A stretch of 36,688 nucleotides of DNA from Thermoguttaceae bacterium (GCA_017447745.1 JAFSMW010000021.1:1-36688); one strand, 5' to 3'. Counted from the stretch's first letter, positions 16,075 through 24,500 are shown. The notes: generated by a model not told the origin, from the sequence alone. Made by a program: numbers and translations.

Positions 16075-17250
16075 TTACGGCGTAATAATAATCTTGTTTC
16101 CCTGACGCGTCATTTTACAACCGGCTTTTTGTCCAAGCGCTTCAAAAAACTGGTCGACAGTTGCATCTTGAATCTCAAATTCAATGACCTTTTCAGTCGC
16201 CATTCCCGCGGCGCGAAGCTGTTCCTCGTTGACTTCCACCTGAAGACCAAGGCGTTCTGCAATCTTTTTTGCCAAAATAATCGGGGGAACAGACACCTTC
16301 GGCAGGGTCAGACGCTGTTTATCCAAATCGGCGATTGAAGGAGCTGGTTGTTTTGAAACGACGCGATAATTCGTTCCAGGCTGCGGCGCGCTCTTAACGA
16401 CGTAAACAGGCTTGACGTCGCCGTTGGGAAGAAGCCGTTCCAGATCTTCAACCAGACCGCGAACGTAAACTTTGCCGTTTTTGGCGATAAACTGACATCG
16501 GGGCATCGCCTGCTTCCAGGATTCTATCCTCTGCTGCGCCTGACCGCCGTCCGGCATAGAACGAACCGTCGCAACGCTTTCAGGTTTGATCGGAATCAAC
16601 GCTATTTTCAAACCGGTTGAATCAAATTTGAACGTATAGCCAAACTGTCCGACGATAAACTGAACCCGATTCGACAAGGACATCGACGGCGTCCAGCCAG
16701 CGCCCCAAATGTCGTGATGGATTTTATCCAGACCGTAAATCTGAACGCCAGCCTCGTCCGCTATCGATTCCAAAAGCTTCTTGGGATTCGTTCCCTCTTC
16801 CCATTGAAGATTCTTGTGCTTCGCCCAGATTTTAGCGGCGTCGGGAGGGAGCTTGCGAGCGTCTTCGCCCCGAAGCATAAACAGCGTCCGCAAAATTGTC
16901 GCGTACTGTTTCGGTCCGACGTAAACCAGCCCGCTGGGATACGAAACGCCCCAATCAAGCTGCTCAGCCGCCTTGTCAAAAAACTCGCCAACGCAAATAT
17001 TATCCGCCGTGAGAGAAAACATTTTATCCGACGGACAGCGTCGATCAAGCCAGAATCCGAGCGAATTCGCCTGAGCGAACCGCGCCAACGCCGTTCCGGA
17101 AACCGCCTCGTTGTACGTTGTCCCGGAAATGGGCGCCGACAATTGCGCCTGAAACAGCTGACCTGTCAAATGCGTTGACGACTGTGCCAGCAGACTGGAC
17201 GCCATCGACGCAGCTATCAGCGTCGACAGAAAAACAATTTTTCTTTTCAT
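16075..17250 (-). CDS. Secreted protein with secretin/STN-like segments, function unknown
   Basis: 391 residues with a signal peptide (MKRKIVFLSTLIAASMASSLLAQ). Several stretches look like the short secretin/TonB N-terminal (STN) fold: TALARFAQANSLGFWLDRRC near 50-70 and, at the C-terminus, KKIAERLGLQVEVNEEQLRA, then VIEFEIQDATVDQFFEALG and KAGCKMTRQGNKIIITP. STN-like folds bind partner proteins in secretins and TonB-dependent receptors, but there is no secretin pore or TonB-box barrel here, so the protein may be a periplasmic partner or a planctomycete-specific family. It precedes the DUF58 gene on the same strand, linked by repeat E5 at its stop codon. Confidence 0.65.
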   Translation of the reverse strand: MKRKIVFLSTLIAASMASSLLAQSSTHLTGQLFQAQLSAPISGTTYNEAVSGTALARFAQANSLGFWLDRRCPSDKMFSLTADNICVGEFFDKAAEQLDWGVSYPSGLVYVGPKQYATILRTLFMLRGEDARKLPPDAAKIWAKHKNLQWEEGTNPKKLLESIADEAGVQIYGLDKIHHDIWGAGWTPSMSLSNRVQFIVGQFGYTFKFDSTGLKIALIPIKPESVATVRSMPDGGQAQQRIESWKQAMPRCQFIAKNGKVYVRGLVEDLERLLPNGDVKPVYVVKSAPQPGTNYRVVSKQPAPSIADLDKQRLTLPKVSVPPIILAKKIAERLGLQVEVNEEQLRAAGMATEKVIEFEIQDATVDQFFEALGQKAGCKMTRQGNKIIITP

Positions 17251-17313
17251 AACCCTTTAAGCATAGCGCCTATGGAAAGAAAAGTCAAGAGGGGGGGGCG
17301 GCGAGGTATGAAA

Positions 17314-17447
17314 GGCGGTAATTAAGTGAGCGAAGCGAACGAAATTACGCATTCGCCGTCAGGCGAACATGATGACGAGTTCAACATTTTTGGTTCGCCT
17401 TCGGCGAACTGCGTAACTCCGCTCCTGTTAGTCGCTTCGTTACCGCC
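17314..17447. repeat. Large inverted repeat E6 with nested TTCGCC hairpins
   Basis: The outer arm GGCGGTAATTAAGTGAGCGA (from 17314) is matched near 17447 by its inverted counterpart (read on the other strand, GGCGGTAACGAAGCGACTAA), with GTTACGCA/TGCGTAAC-type pairing further in. Two inner hairpins, TTCGCCGTCAGGCGAA (17352-17367) and TTCGCCTTCGGCGAA (17394-17408), sit on either side of a ~26-base centre. It fills the gap between the PPK2 and STN-like genes. A run of eight G (17291-17298) lies just left of it. Confidence 0.7.
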
Positions 17448-17466
17448 TTCCATTAAGCCTACAGCC

Positions 17467-18354
17467 TTAATTCTCCAGCGCCTTTCGCGCGTCGGCAAAT
17501 GCGGCTTTTTGAATTTCAGAAACGGCAGGGAATTTCGGGTTAAGGTCTTCCAGCGTCAGATAAATCGTTGCCGCGACCGCCAAACGAGTAAACCATTTTT
17601 TGTCGGCGGGAATGACGTACCACGGCGCGGCGGCAGTGCTTGTCGCGCTGAGCATGTCGTTAAAGGCGGCTTGATATTCGTCCCAGCAAGCGCGCTCTTT
17701 GAGATCCGACGTCGAGAACTTCCAGTTTTTATCTTCGTTCTTCAGACGTTCCAGAAATCGTTTTCTCTGTTCATCTGCCGAAACGTTAAGGAAGAACTTC
17801 AAAATCGTCGTGCCGGTTGACGTCAGATAATCCTCAAAGGCGTTGATCTGGTCGTAACGGCGCGTCCAGAATTTTTTACCATATTCTTGTTCCGGGAGTT
17901 TCTGGGCGTTAAGGATTTCAGGATGAACCTTTGTAACGAGAACTTCCTCGTAATACGACCGGTTGAAAATCCCGATGAATCCTTTGGGCGGAACGGCTTT
18001 GGCGCATCGCCACAGGTACCCGTACGACAGTTCCTGAGCCGAGGGCGTCTTAAAGCTGGTAACCTGACAGCCCTGCGGATTGAGCCCGGACATGACGTGT
18101 TTAATCGTCGAGTCTTTTCCGGCAGCGTCCATCGCCTGAAAGATAATCAGCAGACTTCGGGTTCCTTCAGCATAGAGCTTTTCCTGCCATTGCGCCAGCT
18201 GGGCGACGCCTTCCTGGAGTGCGTTGGCTGCGGAGTTTTTATCGAAATATTCGCCGTGAAATCCCGGGTCGAAATCCTTTTTCAAACAAACGTTTCTGCC
18301 CGGCTTGACGCGAAACTGTTCAACGAATTCATCTAACGATTTAATTTTTGTCAT
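17467..18354 (-). CDS. ppk2: Polyphosphate kinase 2 family protein
   Basis: PPK2 enzymes transfer phosphate from inorganic polyphosphate to nucleoside mono- or diphosphates, so they regenerate ADP/ATP or GTP in the cytoplasm. The 295-residue single-domain protein has Walker A FQAMDAAGKDST (72-83), the family segment KHVMSGLNPQGCQVTSFK, Walker B-like FIGIFNRSYYEEVLVTKVHPE (split here: IGIFNRSYYEE and VLVTKVHPE), and the C-terminal APWYVIPADKKWFTRL. A single PPK2 domain of about this length belongs to class I or III; the sequence alone does not settle which phosphoryl acceptor is used. It starts 5 bases after the epimerase stop codon, so the two form an operon. The stop lies next to inverted repeat E6. 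Confidence 0.93.
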   Translation of the reverse strand: MTKIKSLDEFVEQFRVKPGRNVCLKKDFDPGFHGEYFDKNSAANALQEGVAQLAQWQEKLYAEGTRSLLIIFQAMDAAGKDSTIKHVMSGLNPQGCQVTSFKTPSAQELSYGYLWRCAKAVPPKGFIGIFNRSYYEEVLVTKVHPEILNAQKLPEQEYGKKFWTRRYDQINAFEDYLTSTGTTILKFFLNVSADEQRKRFLERLKNEDKNWKFSTSDLKERACWDEYQAAFNDMLSATSTAAAPWYVIPADKKWFTRLAVAATIYLTLEDLNPKFPAVSEIQKAAFADARKALEN

Positions 18355-18359
18355 AGTAA

Positions 18360-19307
18360 TTATTGTTTATTTGCAATGCTTTTATAAAACTCAATCGCCA
18401 GTTCAAGCCCTTTGGCAAAGCAAATAGTCGGCTCGTATCCGAGAACGTCTTTCGCTCTGGAAATATCCGCCAAAGAATGTTTGACGTCTCCAACGCGTTC
18501 GGGTTCGTAAATCGGCTCGATGTCTGAATGGAGCAATTCTTTGAGCGTTTTGAGAATCACATTTAACGACACCGCTTCGGCGCAGGCGATATTGATCGGC
18601 TTGCCGTCGCATTTCTCTGCAGGAGCGTTCATCGCCAGCCAGTTGGCGCGACAGACGTTTTCAATAAAGCAGAAATCCCGCGTCTGTTCTCCGTCTCCAT
18701 AAACAACCGGTCGCTGACCGGCGATAAGTTTACAGACAAAGGCGGGAATAACAGCGGCGTAAGCCCCCTTCGGGTCTTGCCGAGGTCCAAAAATATTGAA
18801 GTATCGCAGACTCACGGTTTCCAGACCGTAACTGTGATGAAACGCCTGCATGTACGCTTCGCAGGCGATTTTGTCCGCAGCGTAGGGCGACAGCGGCTCA
18901 ACCGGCATGGATTCCGTCTTGGGCGTTTGCGGTTGATTTCCGTACGCAGCAGCGGACGCCGACAAAACAATCCGGCGAATTCCATGTTCTTTCATGGACT
19001 CCAAAACGTTGAGCGTTCCGCCAACGTTAATCGCGTGAGCTTCTTCGGGATAATCAATGCATTTTTGTACAGACGCCATCGCCGCCAGATGAAACACGCC
19101 GTTACAGCCAGTCATGGCGCGACTAAGAGCGCTTTTATCCCGAACGTCGCCCTGAACGAATTCGATTTTGTCACTGATATCGGCGAGGTTGTCCGCTTTT
19201 CCTGTTGAAAGGTCGTCAAAGACAACGGCGGACTGTCCTTGCTGAAGTAAAAAATGCGTTAAATTTGAACCAATAAATCCGGCGCCGCCGGTGATGAAGT
19301 ATTTCAT
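18360..19307 (-). CDS. NAD-dependent sugar-nucleotide epimerase/dehydratase
   Basis: A 315-residue extended SDR acting on UDP-sugars. The NAD-binding motif GGAGFIG is at 7-13, the catalytic Tyr/Lys pair is YAADK (142-146), and LSASAAAYG holds the catalytic Ser region. RYFNIFGPRQDPKGAYAAVI and GDGEQTRDFCFIENVC are typical of UDP-glucose or UDP-GlcNAc 4-epimerases of the WbpP/GalE-like group, which feed surface polysaccharide synthesis. No glycosyltransferase is nearby, so the substrate is open. The ATG at 19307 is preceded not by a Shine-Dalgarno but by the pyrimidine arm of repeat E7. The next gene, ppk2, follows after 5 bases. Confidence 0.9.
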   Translation of the reverse strand: MKYFITGGAGFIGSNLTHFLLQQGQSAVVFDDLSTGKADNLADISDKIEFVQGDVRDKSALSRAMTGCNGVFHLAAMASVQKCIDYPEEAHAINVGGTLNVLESMKEHGIRRIVLSASAAAYGNQPQTPKTESMPVEPLSPYAADKIACEAYMQAFHHSYGLETVSLRYFNIFGPRQDPKGAYAAVIPAFVCKLIAGQRPVVYGDGEQTRDFCFIENVCRANWLAMNAPAEKCDGKPINIACAEAVSLNVILKTLKELLHSDIEPIYEPERVGDVKHSLADISRAKDVLGYEPTICFAKGLELAIEFYKSIANKQ

Positions 19308-19310
19308 AAT

Positions 19311-19487
19311 CAGGCAGTAGGCAGTAGACAGTAGACTGTAGACTGTAGCGCGAACGCGCTTCCGCTAGAACCGCGTAGCGGTTCAATATTAGTAGCCGTG
19401 GGTTTTAACCCACGGAAGGAGTGAGGCGTTTATTTTGAATTCGCCAAAAGGCGAATTACTATTCCCCATTCCCTATTCCCTATTCTC
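19311..19487. repeat. Heptad-arm element E7 with two-hairpin core and unmatched arms
   Basis: The left arm shows stepwise change: TAGGCAG, TAGACAG, TAGACTG, TAGACTG, TAG (19317-19348). The apex AGCGCG-AA-CGCGCT is at 19347-19360. The core follows: GAACCGC-GTA-GCGGTTC (19368-19384) and a perfect CCGTGGGTT/AACCCACGG hairpin (19396-19415). Then a purine segment GGAGTGAGGCG, a hairpin AATTCGCC-AAAA-GGCGAATT (19438-19457), and a right arm of the other family (ATTCCCCATTCCCTATTCCC). It fills the gap from the LysM stop codon (19488-19490) to three bases before the epimerase ATG. Confidence 0.85.
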
Positions 19488-20789
19488 TCAGCGTTCAATC
19501 TTCACTCTCGATCCGACGGATAAAATATCGTATAAATCGTTGATGTCGCGCGCTCCAAGGCAGATAAATCCAAATGGAACGGAATTACGAACATACGATT
19601 TATTGTTGGTTCCGTGAATCCCGATTTTCGCATGGTTTGGATCGTCAACGGAAACAAGCGATAGAAGTCGATCTCCATACGGATTGTTGGAATCGCCAGG
19701 TCCAAATGTTGTTGGTTTATCAGAGAATTTCGGGTATTCCGGATTGATAAATTTTTCGTCTACAATATAATCGCCTTGTAATTGAGGGCAGTCTCCGCCC
19801 AGTCCGATGTGGAACGTTCCGGCATAAAGGGAATTGGCGCTGTCCGTTCCGATTGGCAGCCAAAGAGACAATTCAAATTTGTCCATATGAATTTCGGCGT
19901 TAAACGGACCTCTGACAACCTTAACTTTATCGCCCGGATTGACGTGATAGGGCGCCTTCATTCCGTTGATTTTCGCAACCAACTGCCATGGAATTTGGTG
20001 TTGCGCGGCAATTACTGTTATTGTATCTCCAGGCTTAACGGTATAAGTACTAAAGTACTTTTCCGGATGTTTGAAAATAACTTCTCCCGACAACTCCGAA
20101 AGCAGATGGTTAACCTGATTGGTTTCTTCAGGCGTAAACAGAGGCGCATTGTAGTATTTGCTCAGAAAAACCAACGTTTGATACACTTCCCCTCTGCTTA
20201 TCCTTTGTTTGGCGTCTGCAATAAAAGAGGCAACGGCTTCACGCTCCGGATTCATCTTGACAGACTCGTCCTGAGCGGCGGGAGGATTATTCATAGGCAA
20301 TGGAATCGGCGGTGCGGAATTGTCGACAGCGTCATCCGGATCAATCGGAGCAACAGACTCAAGAGGATCATATGTCACAACATTCGACTCGACTGGAACT
20401 GCTGGCGCAACCGAGCTGCTGCCATCATTTATCGGCGGAACGACGACGTCTGTTGGAGCTTGAAGAGCATACGGATCAGAGACAGCCGCCTTTTGGCTTT
20501 CCGGTCCTGGCAATGGAAGCAACGCGTTGTCGGATTTGTTATCAAAAGACGGAGACGGATTAACAACAGTCTGATTCGTCGTTGGCTGTAACGATTCCGG
20601 GGCGTTAAACTGAAAACTGTCGTCTGCCGGAGCGGATTCCTCTTCCCCGTTTTGATCTGAATTAGATCCCCAAAGTGAGGATAAAGGATTCTGATTGCCA
20701 TTTGTCGACGTATTAACATAATTATACGCAACCAAAAAAACGGCAGAAAGAAAGGCGGCAGAAAACAGTATGCGTAAAGTTTCTTTCAT
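19488..20789 (-). CDS. LysM and L,D-transpeptidase-like (YkuD) protein with degenerate active site
   Basis: 433 residues from the ATG at 20789 (the frame upstream of it is repeat E8). An N-terminal membrane segment (LFSAAFLSAVFLVAYNYV, ~8-25) is followed by a Pro/Asn/Ser-rich linker. A LysM peptidoglycan-binding motif (YTVKPGDTITVIAAQHQIPW) covers ~247-293, then a YkuD-like domain ~298-433. The family His is present (KIGIHGT, H392), but where active enzymes have G-C-[IV]-R the protein reads G-F-I-C-L: Phe408 takes the place of the catalytic Cys and Cys410 that of the Arg. It is therefore likely inactive, or uses a shifted Cys. Cell-wall role is inferred from the domains; cell location is the envelope. 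Confidence 0.85.
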   Translation of the reverse strand: MKETLRILFSAAFLSAVFLVAYNYVNTSTNGNQNPLSSLWGSNSDQNGEEESAPADDSFQFNAPESLQPTTNQTVVNPSPSFDNKSDNALLPLPGPESQKAAVSDPYALQAPTDVVVPPINDGSSSVAPAVPVESNVVTYDPLESVAPIDPDDAVDNSAPPIPLPMNNPPAAQDESVKMNPEREAVASFIADAKQRISRGEVYQTLVFLSKYYNAPLFTPEETNQVNHLLSELSGEVIFKHPEKYFSTYTVKPGDTITVIAAQHQIPWQLVAKINGMKAPYHVNPGDKVKVVRGPFNAEIHMDKFELSLWLPIGTDSANSLYAGTFHIGLGGDCPQLQGDYIVDEKFINPEYPKFSDKPTTFGPGDSNNPYGDRLLSLVSVDDPNHAKIGIHGTNNKSYVRNSVPFGFICLGARDINDLYDILSVGSRVKIER

Positions 20790-20880
20790 AATTGGTATTT
20801 GGTAATTGTAATTGGTAATTGAGACAGTTGACAATGTGCAATAGGCAAGAGCAAAATACCTACTGCCTATTGTCTAAACA
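20790..20880. repeat. Heptad-arm element E8 (TTGGTAA and AATAGGC types)
   Basis: TTGGTATTTGGTAATTGTAA, then TTGGTAATTGAG, form the purine/T-rich side. An AATAGGCA stretch pairs with TACTGCCTATTG at the far end. Two heptamer families are mixed. It directly abuts the LysM gene start codon (20787-20789), which lacks a Shine-Dalgarno. Confidence 0.65.
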
Positions 20881-20939
20881 TGCAACCTAATATTACCGAA
20901 TTATTACAAATAAATCCAGAGCAATTTTGAGTCTTTTTT

Positions 20940-22961
20940 TTATTTTAAGAGCAATTTTTCAAATTTTTCAGACCACTCCGCGCCGCCCAGGTCTGGACGT
21001 AACAGTTTAAGCAAACGAACCATTTCCACTGCCTTATCTTTTTGCCCTGTTTTAACAAGCAGCGAGGCGACCTCATATTTGGCTCGATACCATTCCGGAG
21101 AATACTGCTTGACATTCAAAGCGACTTTTCGCCATTGATTCAAAGCGTCCTGGTCAGCGTTTGCCGCTGACAGAGCTTCTGCAAATCCAATTTGAATGTC
21201 TTGCGTATTGGGGAATTCTTTAGCCAACTGCTTAAATAACGTCAGCGCTTCTTCCGAACGGTTTTCTTTCAGTGCGGTTTGCGCCTCTAAAAGTCGCTGA
21301 GCCGGGGTTTTAGGCGCTGTTTTAATCGCTTCTGAAAGACGCTGTTTCTGTTGACGAATCAAATTGACGTCCGGCGAATCCGGAAACGTTTTGAGAAATT
21401 CGTCTAACATGACAGAATAGCGTTCAATGGTTTCAGGCTTATTGACGTCAACCAGCTTTCCCGCATGAAACAACGCCGTTTTGAACGCCTGAGCGGCTTT
21501 TGGATTTTTGGGGGCGCCAAGCGCCGCCTGACGAAACAGATCCGCCGCCTGAACGTGGTCGTTGAGTTTATGGGCAATCGCCGCGGCAACGTACCGATAA
21601 TTGAATACATTTTCTTCTGACGGAGCAGGGGTCGTTGGCGAGTTTCCCGATCCGCCGCCGTCGTCCTGATTTAACGACAAGAGTTCTTTTTCTCTTGTCG
21701 CCGCTTTAACATAGGCGTCAATCGCTTTTTGAAACTGTCCTTCTCTAAAGAGATTTTCCGCCGCCAAAACAATCGTTGAAGGAGCTTGGGTATTTGCCGC
21801 ATTTTCGTCTGAGGACTCTTCATCGAGTTTCTTGATTGCCAACGCCGCCAAAACCTGCTGAGCGCTTCGAGCGTAAAACCCGCTGTCATACAAACGCATT
21901 TTCCCAGCCCATTGAGTCGCCTTGTCCTGCCATTTTTTTTGCTCGTTTTTGTCTCCTCGCGCCGCCGACTCTTTTTCGAACGTTACAAAGGCGTCCAGAA
22001 CAGCAAGATGAGCTGCGTCGTCTGAGGTATCCGCATTAGAAAACGACCCGCTCAACGATTGTTCCAGTTCTGACAGGATTTTAACCGCCGCAGAACGATC
22101 TGAAGACATGAGAACGTACAGCTTTTCCGCTTGAAAATCCAGAAGCATTTCGATTGGCGGTTTTTGCTCTTCGAGCATAAACGACAACGCGTTTTGAGCG
22201 GCTTGAACGTCTCCGGACATTCGTTCCGCCCGAACGCGAAGCAAGCGAGCCTGCCAGCATAATGGCTCCGTTGACGGAATCGATCCCAACGTTTTGAGTT
22301 CCGCGTTCGCCTGAATAACGCAGTCTGAATATTCCGGACTGTTCTCCGGATAGCATTTCGCCATTGCCAGAGCGCGTCTGGCGGAAAAGAACGCCGTTTG
22401 ATTTTTGAGTCTTTGCCAATGTTCGTCAGAAAAAACTTTTTGTTTGGTTTTCGGATCTTGAGCGTTAGACGGAGAAGCAAATATTCTGGTCAATTCTCTT
22501 ATTTGGTCGTCAGCCTGACGAAGCCGGGTTAACGCAGTCTGACGGGTCGGCTCGTCGCCGGGAAATAACTGAACGTTCATTGCCCCTAGTTCTCCCGCAT
22601 TGAGGTCGTTGAGCGCCAATGCAATCAAAACGCGAATTCTGAACGGACTGCCTGAATGAGCTTTGAGATATTCCTCTGCAAAACGCTTTGCTTTGTCAAC
22701 CGTTTCTCCCTGTTTATCAGACGGCAGGCAAAGGCTTTCTTCGCCAAGGAGTTCTATCATAACGCTTGTCAGTTCAGAGCTTGCGTTGTCCGATAAATCG
22801 TCCGCTGTCAGTTTCTCTGCAATATAAGATTCTCCCAGCCGATAAAGACGCATTTCTCGCAGCGTTTTGACAAAATCCGCATCGTATGGCGTCGGCGGAG
22901 CGGCTTGACAAGCAAACGCCAAAGTCAATACGACAGAAATCAAAAGCGTCAACGTGCGCAT
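20940..22961 (-). CDS. Secreted tetratricopeptide-repeat protein
   Basis: 673 residues with a signal peptide ending around AFACQA; the Cys near residue 18 could make it a lipoprotein, but the lipobox is poor. Most of the chain is helical and shows TPR-like pairs, for example AAENLFREGQFQKAIDAYVK, YRYVAAAIAHKLNDHVQAAD, then EALTLFKQLAKEFPNTQDIQ and YEVASLLVKTGQKDKAVEMV. TPRs mediate protein binding; no catalytic domain is seen. Its ATG shares one base with the stop codon of the upstream YhaM-like gene (TAATG at 22959-22963), so the two are translationally coupled. A role with its neighbours in the envelope is possible but unproved. Confidence 0.8.
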   Translation of the reverse strand: MRTLTLLISVVLTLAFACQAAPPTPYDADFVKTLREMRLYRLGESYIAEKLTADDLSDNASSELTSVMIELLGEESLCLPSDKQGETVDKAKRFAEEYLKAHSGSPFRIRVLIALALNDLNAGELGAMNVQLFPGDEPTRQTALTRLRQADDQIRELTRIFASPSNAQDPKTKQKVFSDEHWQRLKNQTAFFSARRALAMAKCYPENSPEYSDCVIQANAELKTLGSIPSTEPLCWQARLLRVRAERMSGDVQAAQNALSFMLEEQKPPIEMLLDFQAEKLYVLMSSDRSAAVKILSELEQSLSGSFSNADTSDDAAHLAVLDAFVTFEKESAARGDKNEQKKWQDKATQWAGKMRLYDSGFYARSAQQVLAALAIKKLDEESSDENAANTQAPSTIVLAAENLFREGQFQKAIDAYVKAATREKELLSLNQDDGGGSGNSPTTPAPSEENVFNYRYVAAAIAHKLNDHVQAADLFRQAALGAPKNPKAAQAFKTALFHAGKLVDVNKPETIERYSVMLDEFLKTFPDSPDVNLIRQQKQRLSEAIKTAPKTPAQRLLEAQTALKENRSEEALTLFKQLAKEFPNTQDIQIGFAEALSAANADQDALNQWRKVALNVKQYSPEWYRAKYEVASLLVKTGQKDKAVEMVRLLKLLRPDLGGAEWSEKFEKLLLK

Positions 22962-23929
22962 TATTTTTCTCCCTTGAATATTTTACGCTGCAGCGACGGG
23001 ACATAGCAAGTCCAGTTGGAATCGTCGTTCATGTCTTCCTGGATAAGCTGAGCAAAACCAACGATTTTGGAATCCATGCAGTCCAAATGATGAAGCGTGA
23101 TTGCCTCCAGCGTCATCGGCAGTTTGGGAGAACCGAATTCGTACTCCCCATGATGGCTGATGATAAGATGTTTAAGCTGCGTCTTGAGATAATCCGGCAT
23201 CTCCTCCCCGGAAAGCCTTTCTGATTCAGCTATCTTTTCGTTCAGCTTTTCGACGCCCATAACCAGATGCCCTAAAAGCTGTCCTTCGTCCGAATACGTG
23301 ATTTCGACGTCGAAGCGAATCTCGTCAATTTTACTGATGTCATGAACCAGCGCCCCGGTGAGAAGCAAATCCCGATTCAAAATCGGATACAGAGCTGCGG
23401 TTTTGTCTGCCAGTTCCATAACCGTCAATGTATGTTCAAGCAATCCCCCCTTGTAGGCGTGATGGTTTTTCACTCCGGCAGGGGCGTCGCAAAATCGAGT
23501 CATAAACTCGTTATCGACAAGAAGACAGTCCGCCAAATTTCTCAGAGAAGGCGTTTTAATGGTTTCAACAAGCGCTCTGAGACGTCTGACAAGTTTTGTA
23601 ACGTCAATCCCCGACTGCTTGACATAGTCGTCTGGATTATAAGCGTCCTCTTCAGCATGAAGAATCTTCTTGGCAATAATCTGCAAATTCCCTTGAAAAA
23701 CCTGCGCTTTCCCTAATATCAGAGCGTAATCGCCAACCTCAAAAGCGCGATAGACGTTTTCGCCAGCGTTCCACAACCGAACGGTTAGCATACCCGTTTT
23801 GTCATAAATTTCGACCTGAAGGTATGAATCTCCGTTTCTGTTAAGACGAACCTGTTTGTTGGCAATGCGGTATACAGAATTGACTTCCGTCTTATCGGCA
23901 AGATCTTTGATAAATTGATGTTCAGACAT
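22961..23929 (-). CDS. yhaM: 3'-5' exoribonuclease YhaM-like (OB fold plus HD domain)
   Basis: 322 residues. The N-terminal OB-fold-like region (~17-95: VYRIANKQVRLNRNGDSYLQ, LTVRLWN) would bind nucleic acid. It is followed by an HD phosphohydrolase domain whose metal ligands are visible: HHAYKGGLLEHT and LVHDISK, later ISHHGEYEFGSP. This is the arrangement of B. subtilis YhaM, a Mn-dependent 3'-5' exoribonuclease that trims RNA tails. The ATG at 23929 begins MSEHQFIKDLADK. The stop codon overlaps the start of the secreted TPR gene by one base, an unexpected pairing of a cytoplasmic RNase with an exported protein. Confidence 0.9.
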   Translation of the reverse strand: MSEHQFIKDLADKTEVNSVYRIANKQVRLNRNGDSYLQVEIYDKTGMLTVRLWNAGENVYRAFEVGDYALILGKAQVFQGNLQIIAKKILHAEEDAYNPDDYVKQSGIDVTKLVRRLRALVETIKTPSLRNLADCLLVDNEFMTRFCDAPAGVKNHHAYKGGLLEHTLTVMELADKTAALYPILNRDLLLTGALVHDISKIDEIRFDVEITYSDEGQLLGHLVMGVEKLNEKIAESERLSGEEMPDYLKTQLKHLIISHHGEYEFGSPKLPMTLEAITLHHLDCMDSKIVGFAQLIQEDMNDDSNWTCYVPSLQRKIFKGEK

Positions 23930-24500
23930 CTGGGAATAACTCTTCTGGGGGAATCAGAACCACAACTCAAACCGCCAACGGTCTGAAACGCTCGCAGCTC
24001 TAAACGACGTTGAGTATATCCGAAATCGCTCTGTCAGGAAACTGAGATTTGACCTTTTCAAGACAAAATCGTTATTTTTTTGAGAAAAAACCGGAAAATC
24101 CGAACTCTCCCTCTGGAAAAAAACGTAGAAATGCTATAAAATATTAGAATTGTTGGAAAAGAACTTAAAACAACAATTACTGTTTTGTTGTATATTAAGT
24201 CAGTTTCAACGTGAAACCATTCAATCCGGTTATTGATTTCGATATAAACCCTCGTTAATACTTTTATCTGTTGCAGCGTTCAACTTTTTTGTATTTATTA
24301 TTCCAGCGCTCAGTCCGACAGATGTATACGAATGGTCAAGTCGAATGGTTATATTTTTGGTAAGCGGTTTTGCAAGTCCAGCGCGTTTGCTTTTTTAAAC
24401 AACGCGTTTTTTGCTTTTCCGCTGACGCATGACAGGAAAACAATTCGAAATTTCCGTTTTGCCCTGTTTTGCGTTTTGACGCTCCACAGAGGTATCCCAA
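23930..24500. other. Divergent gap with short inverted repeats, no gene seen
   Basis: An AT-rich 571-base gap between divergent genes, so it should hold promoters for both. Inverted repeats: ACAACAA/TTGTTGT (about 24170-24191) and GTTTCA-ACG-TGAAAC (24203-24217). TATAAA (24135-24140) is a possible -10 box without a convincing -35 partner. No tRNA, heptad element or conserved short ORF is visible. AGAGG at 24488-24492 is the ribosome binding site for the downstream gene. Confidence 0.4.
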
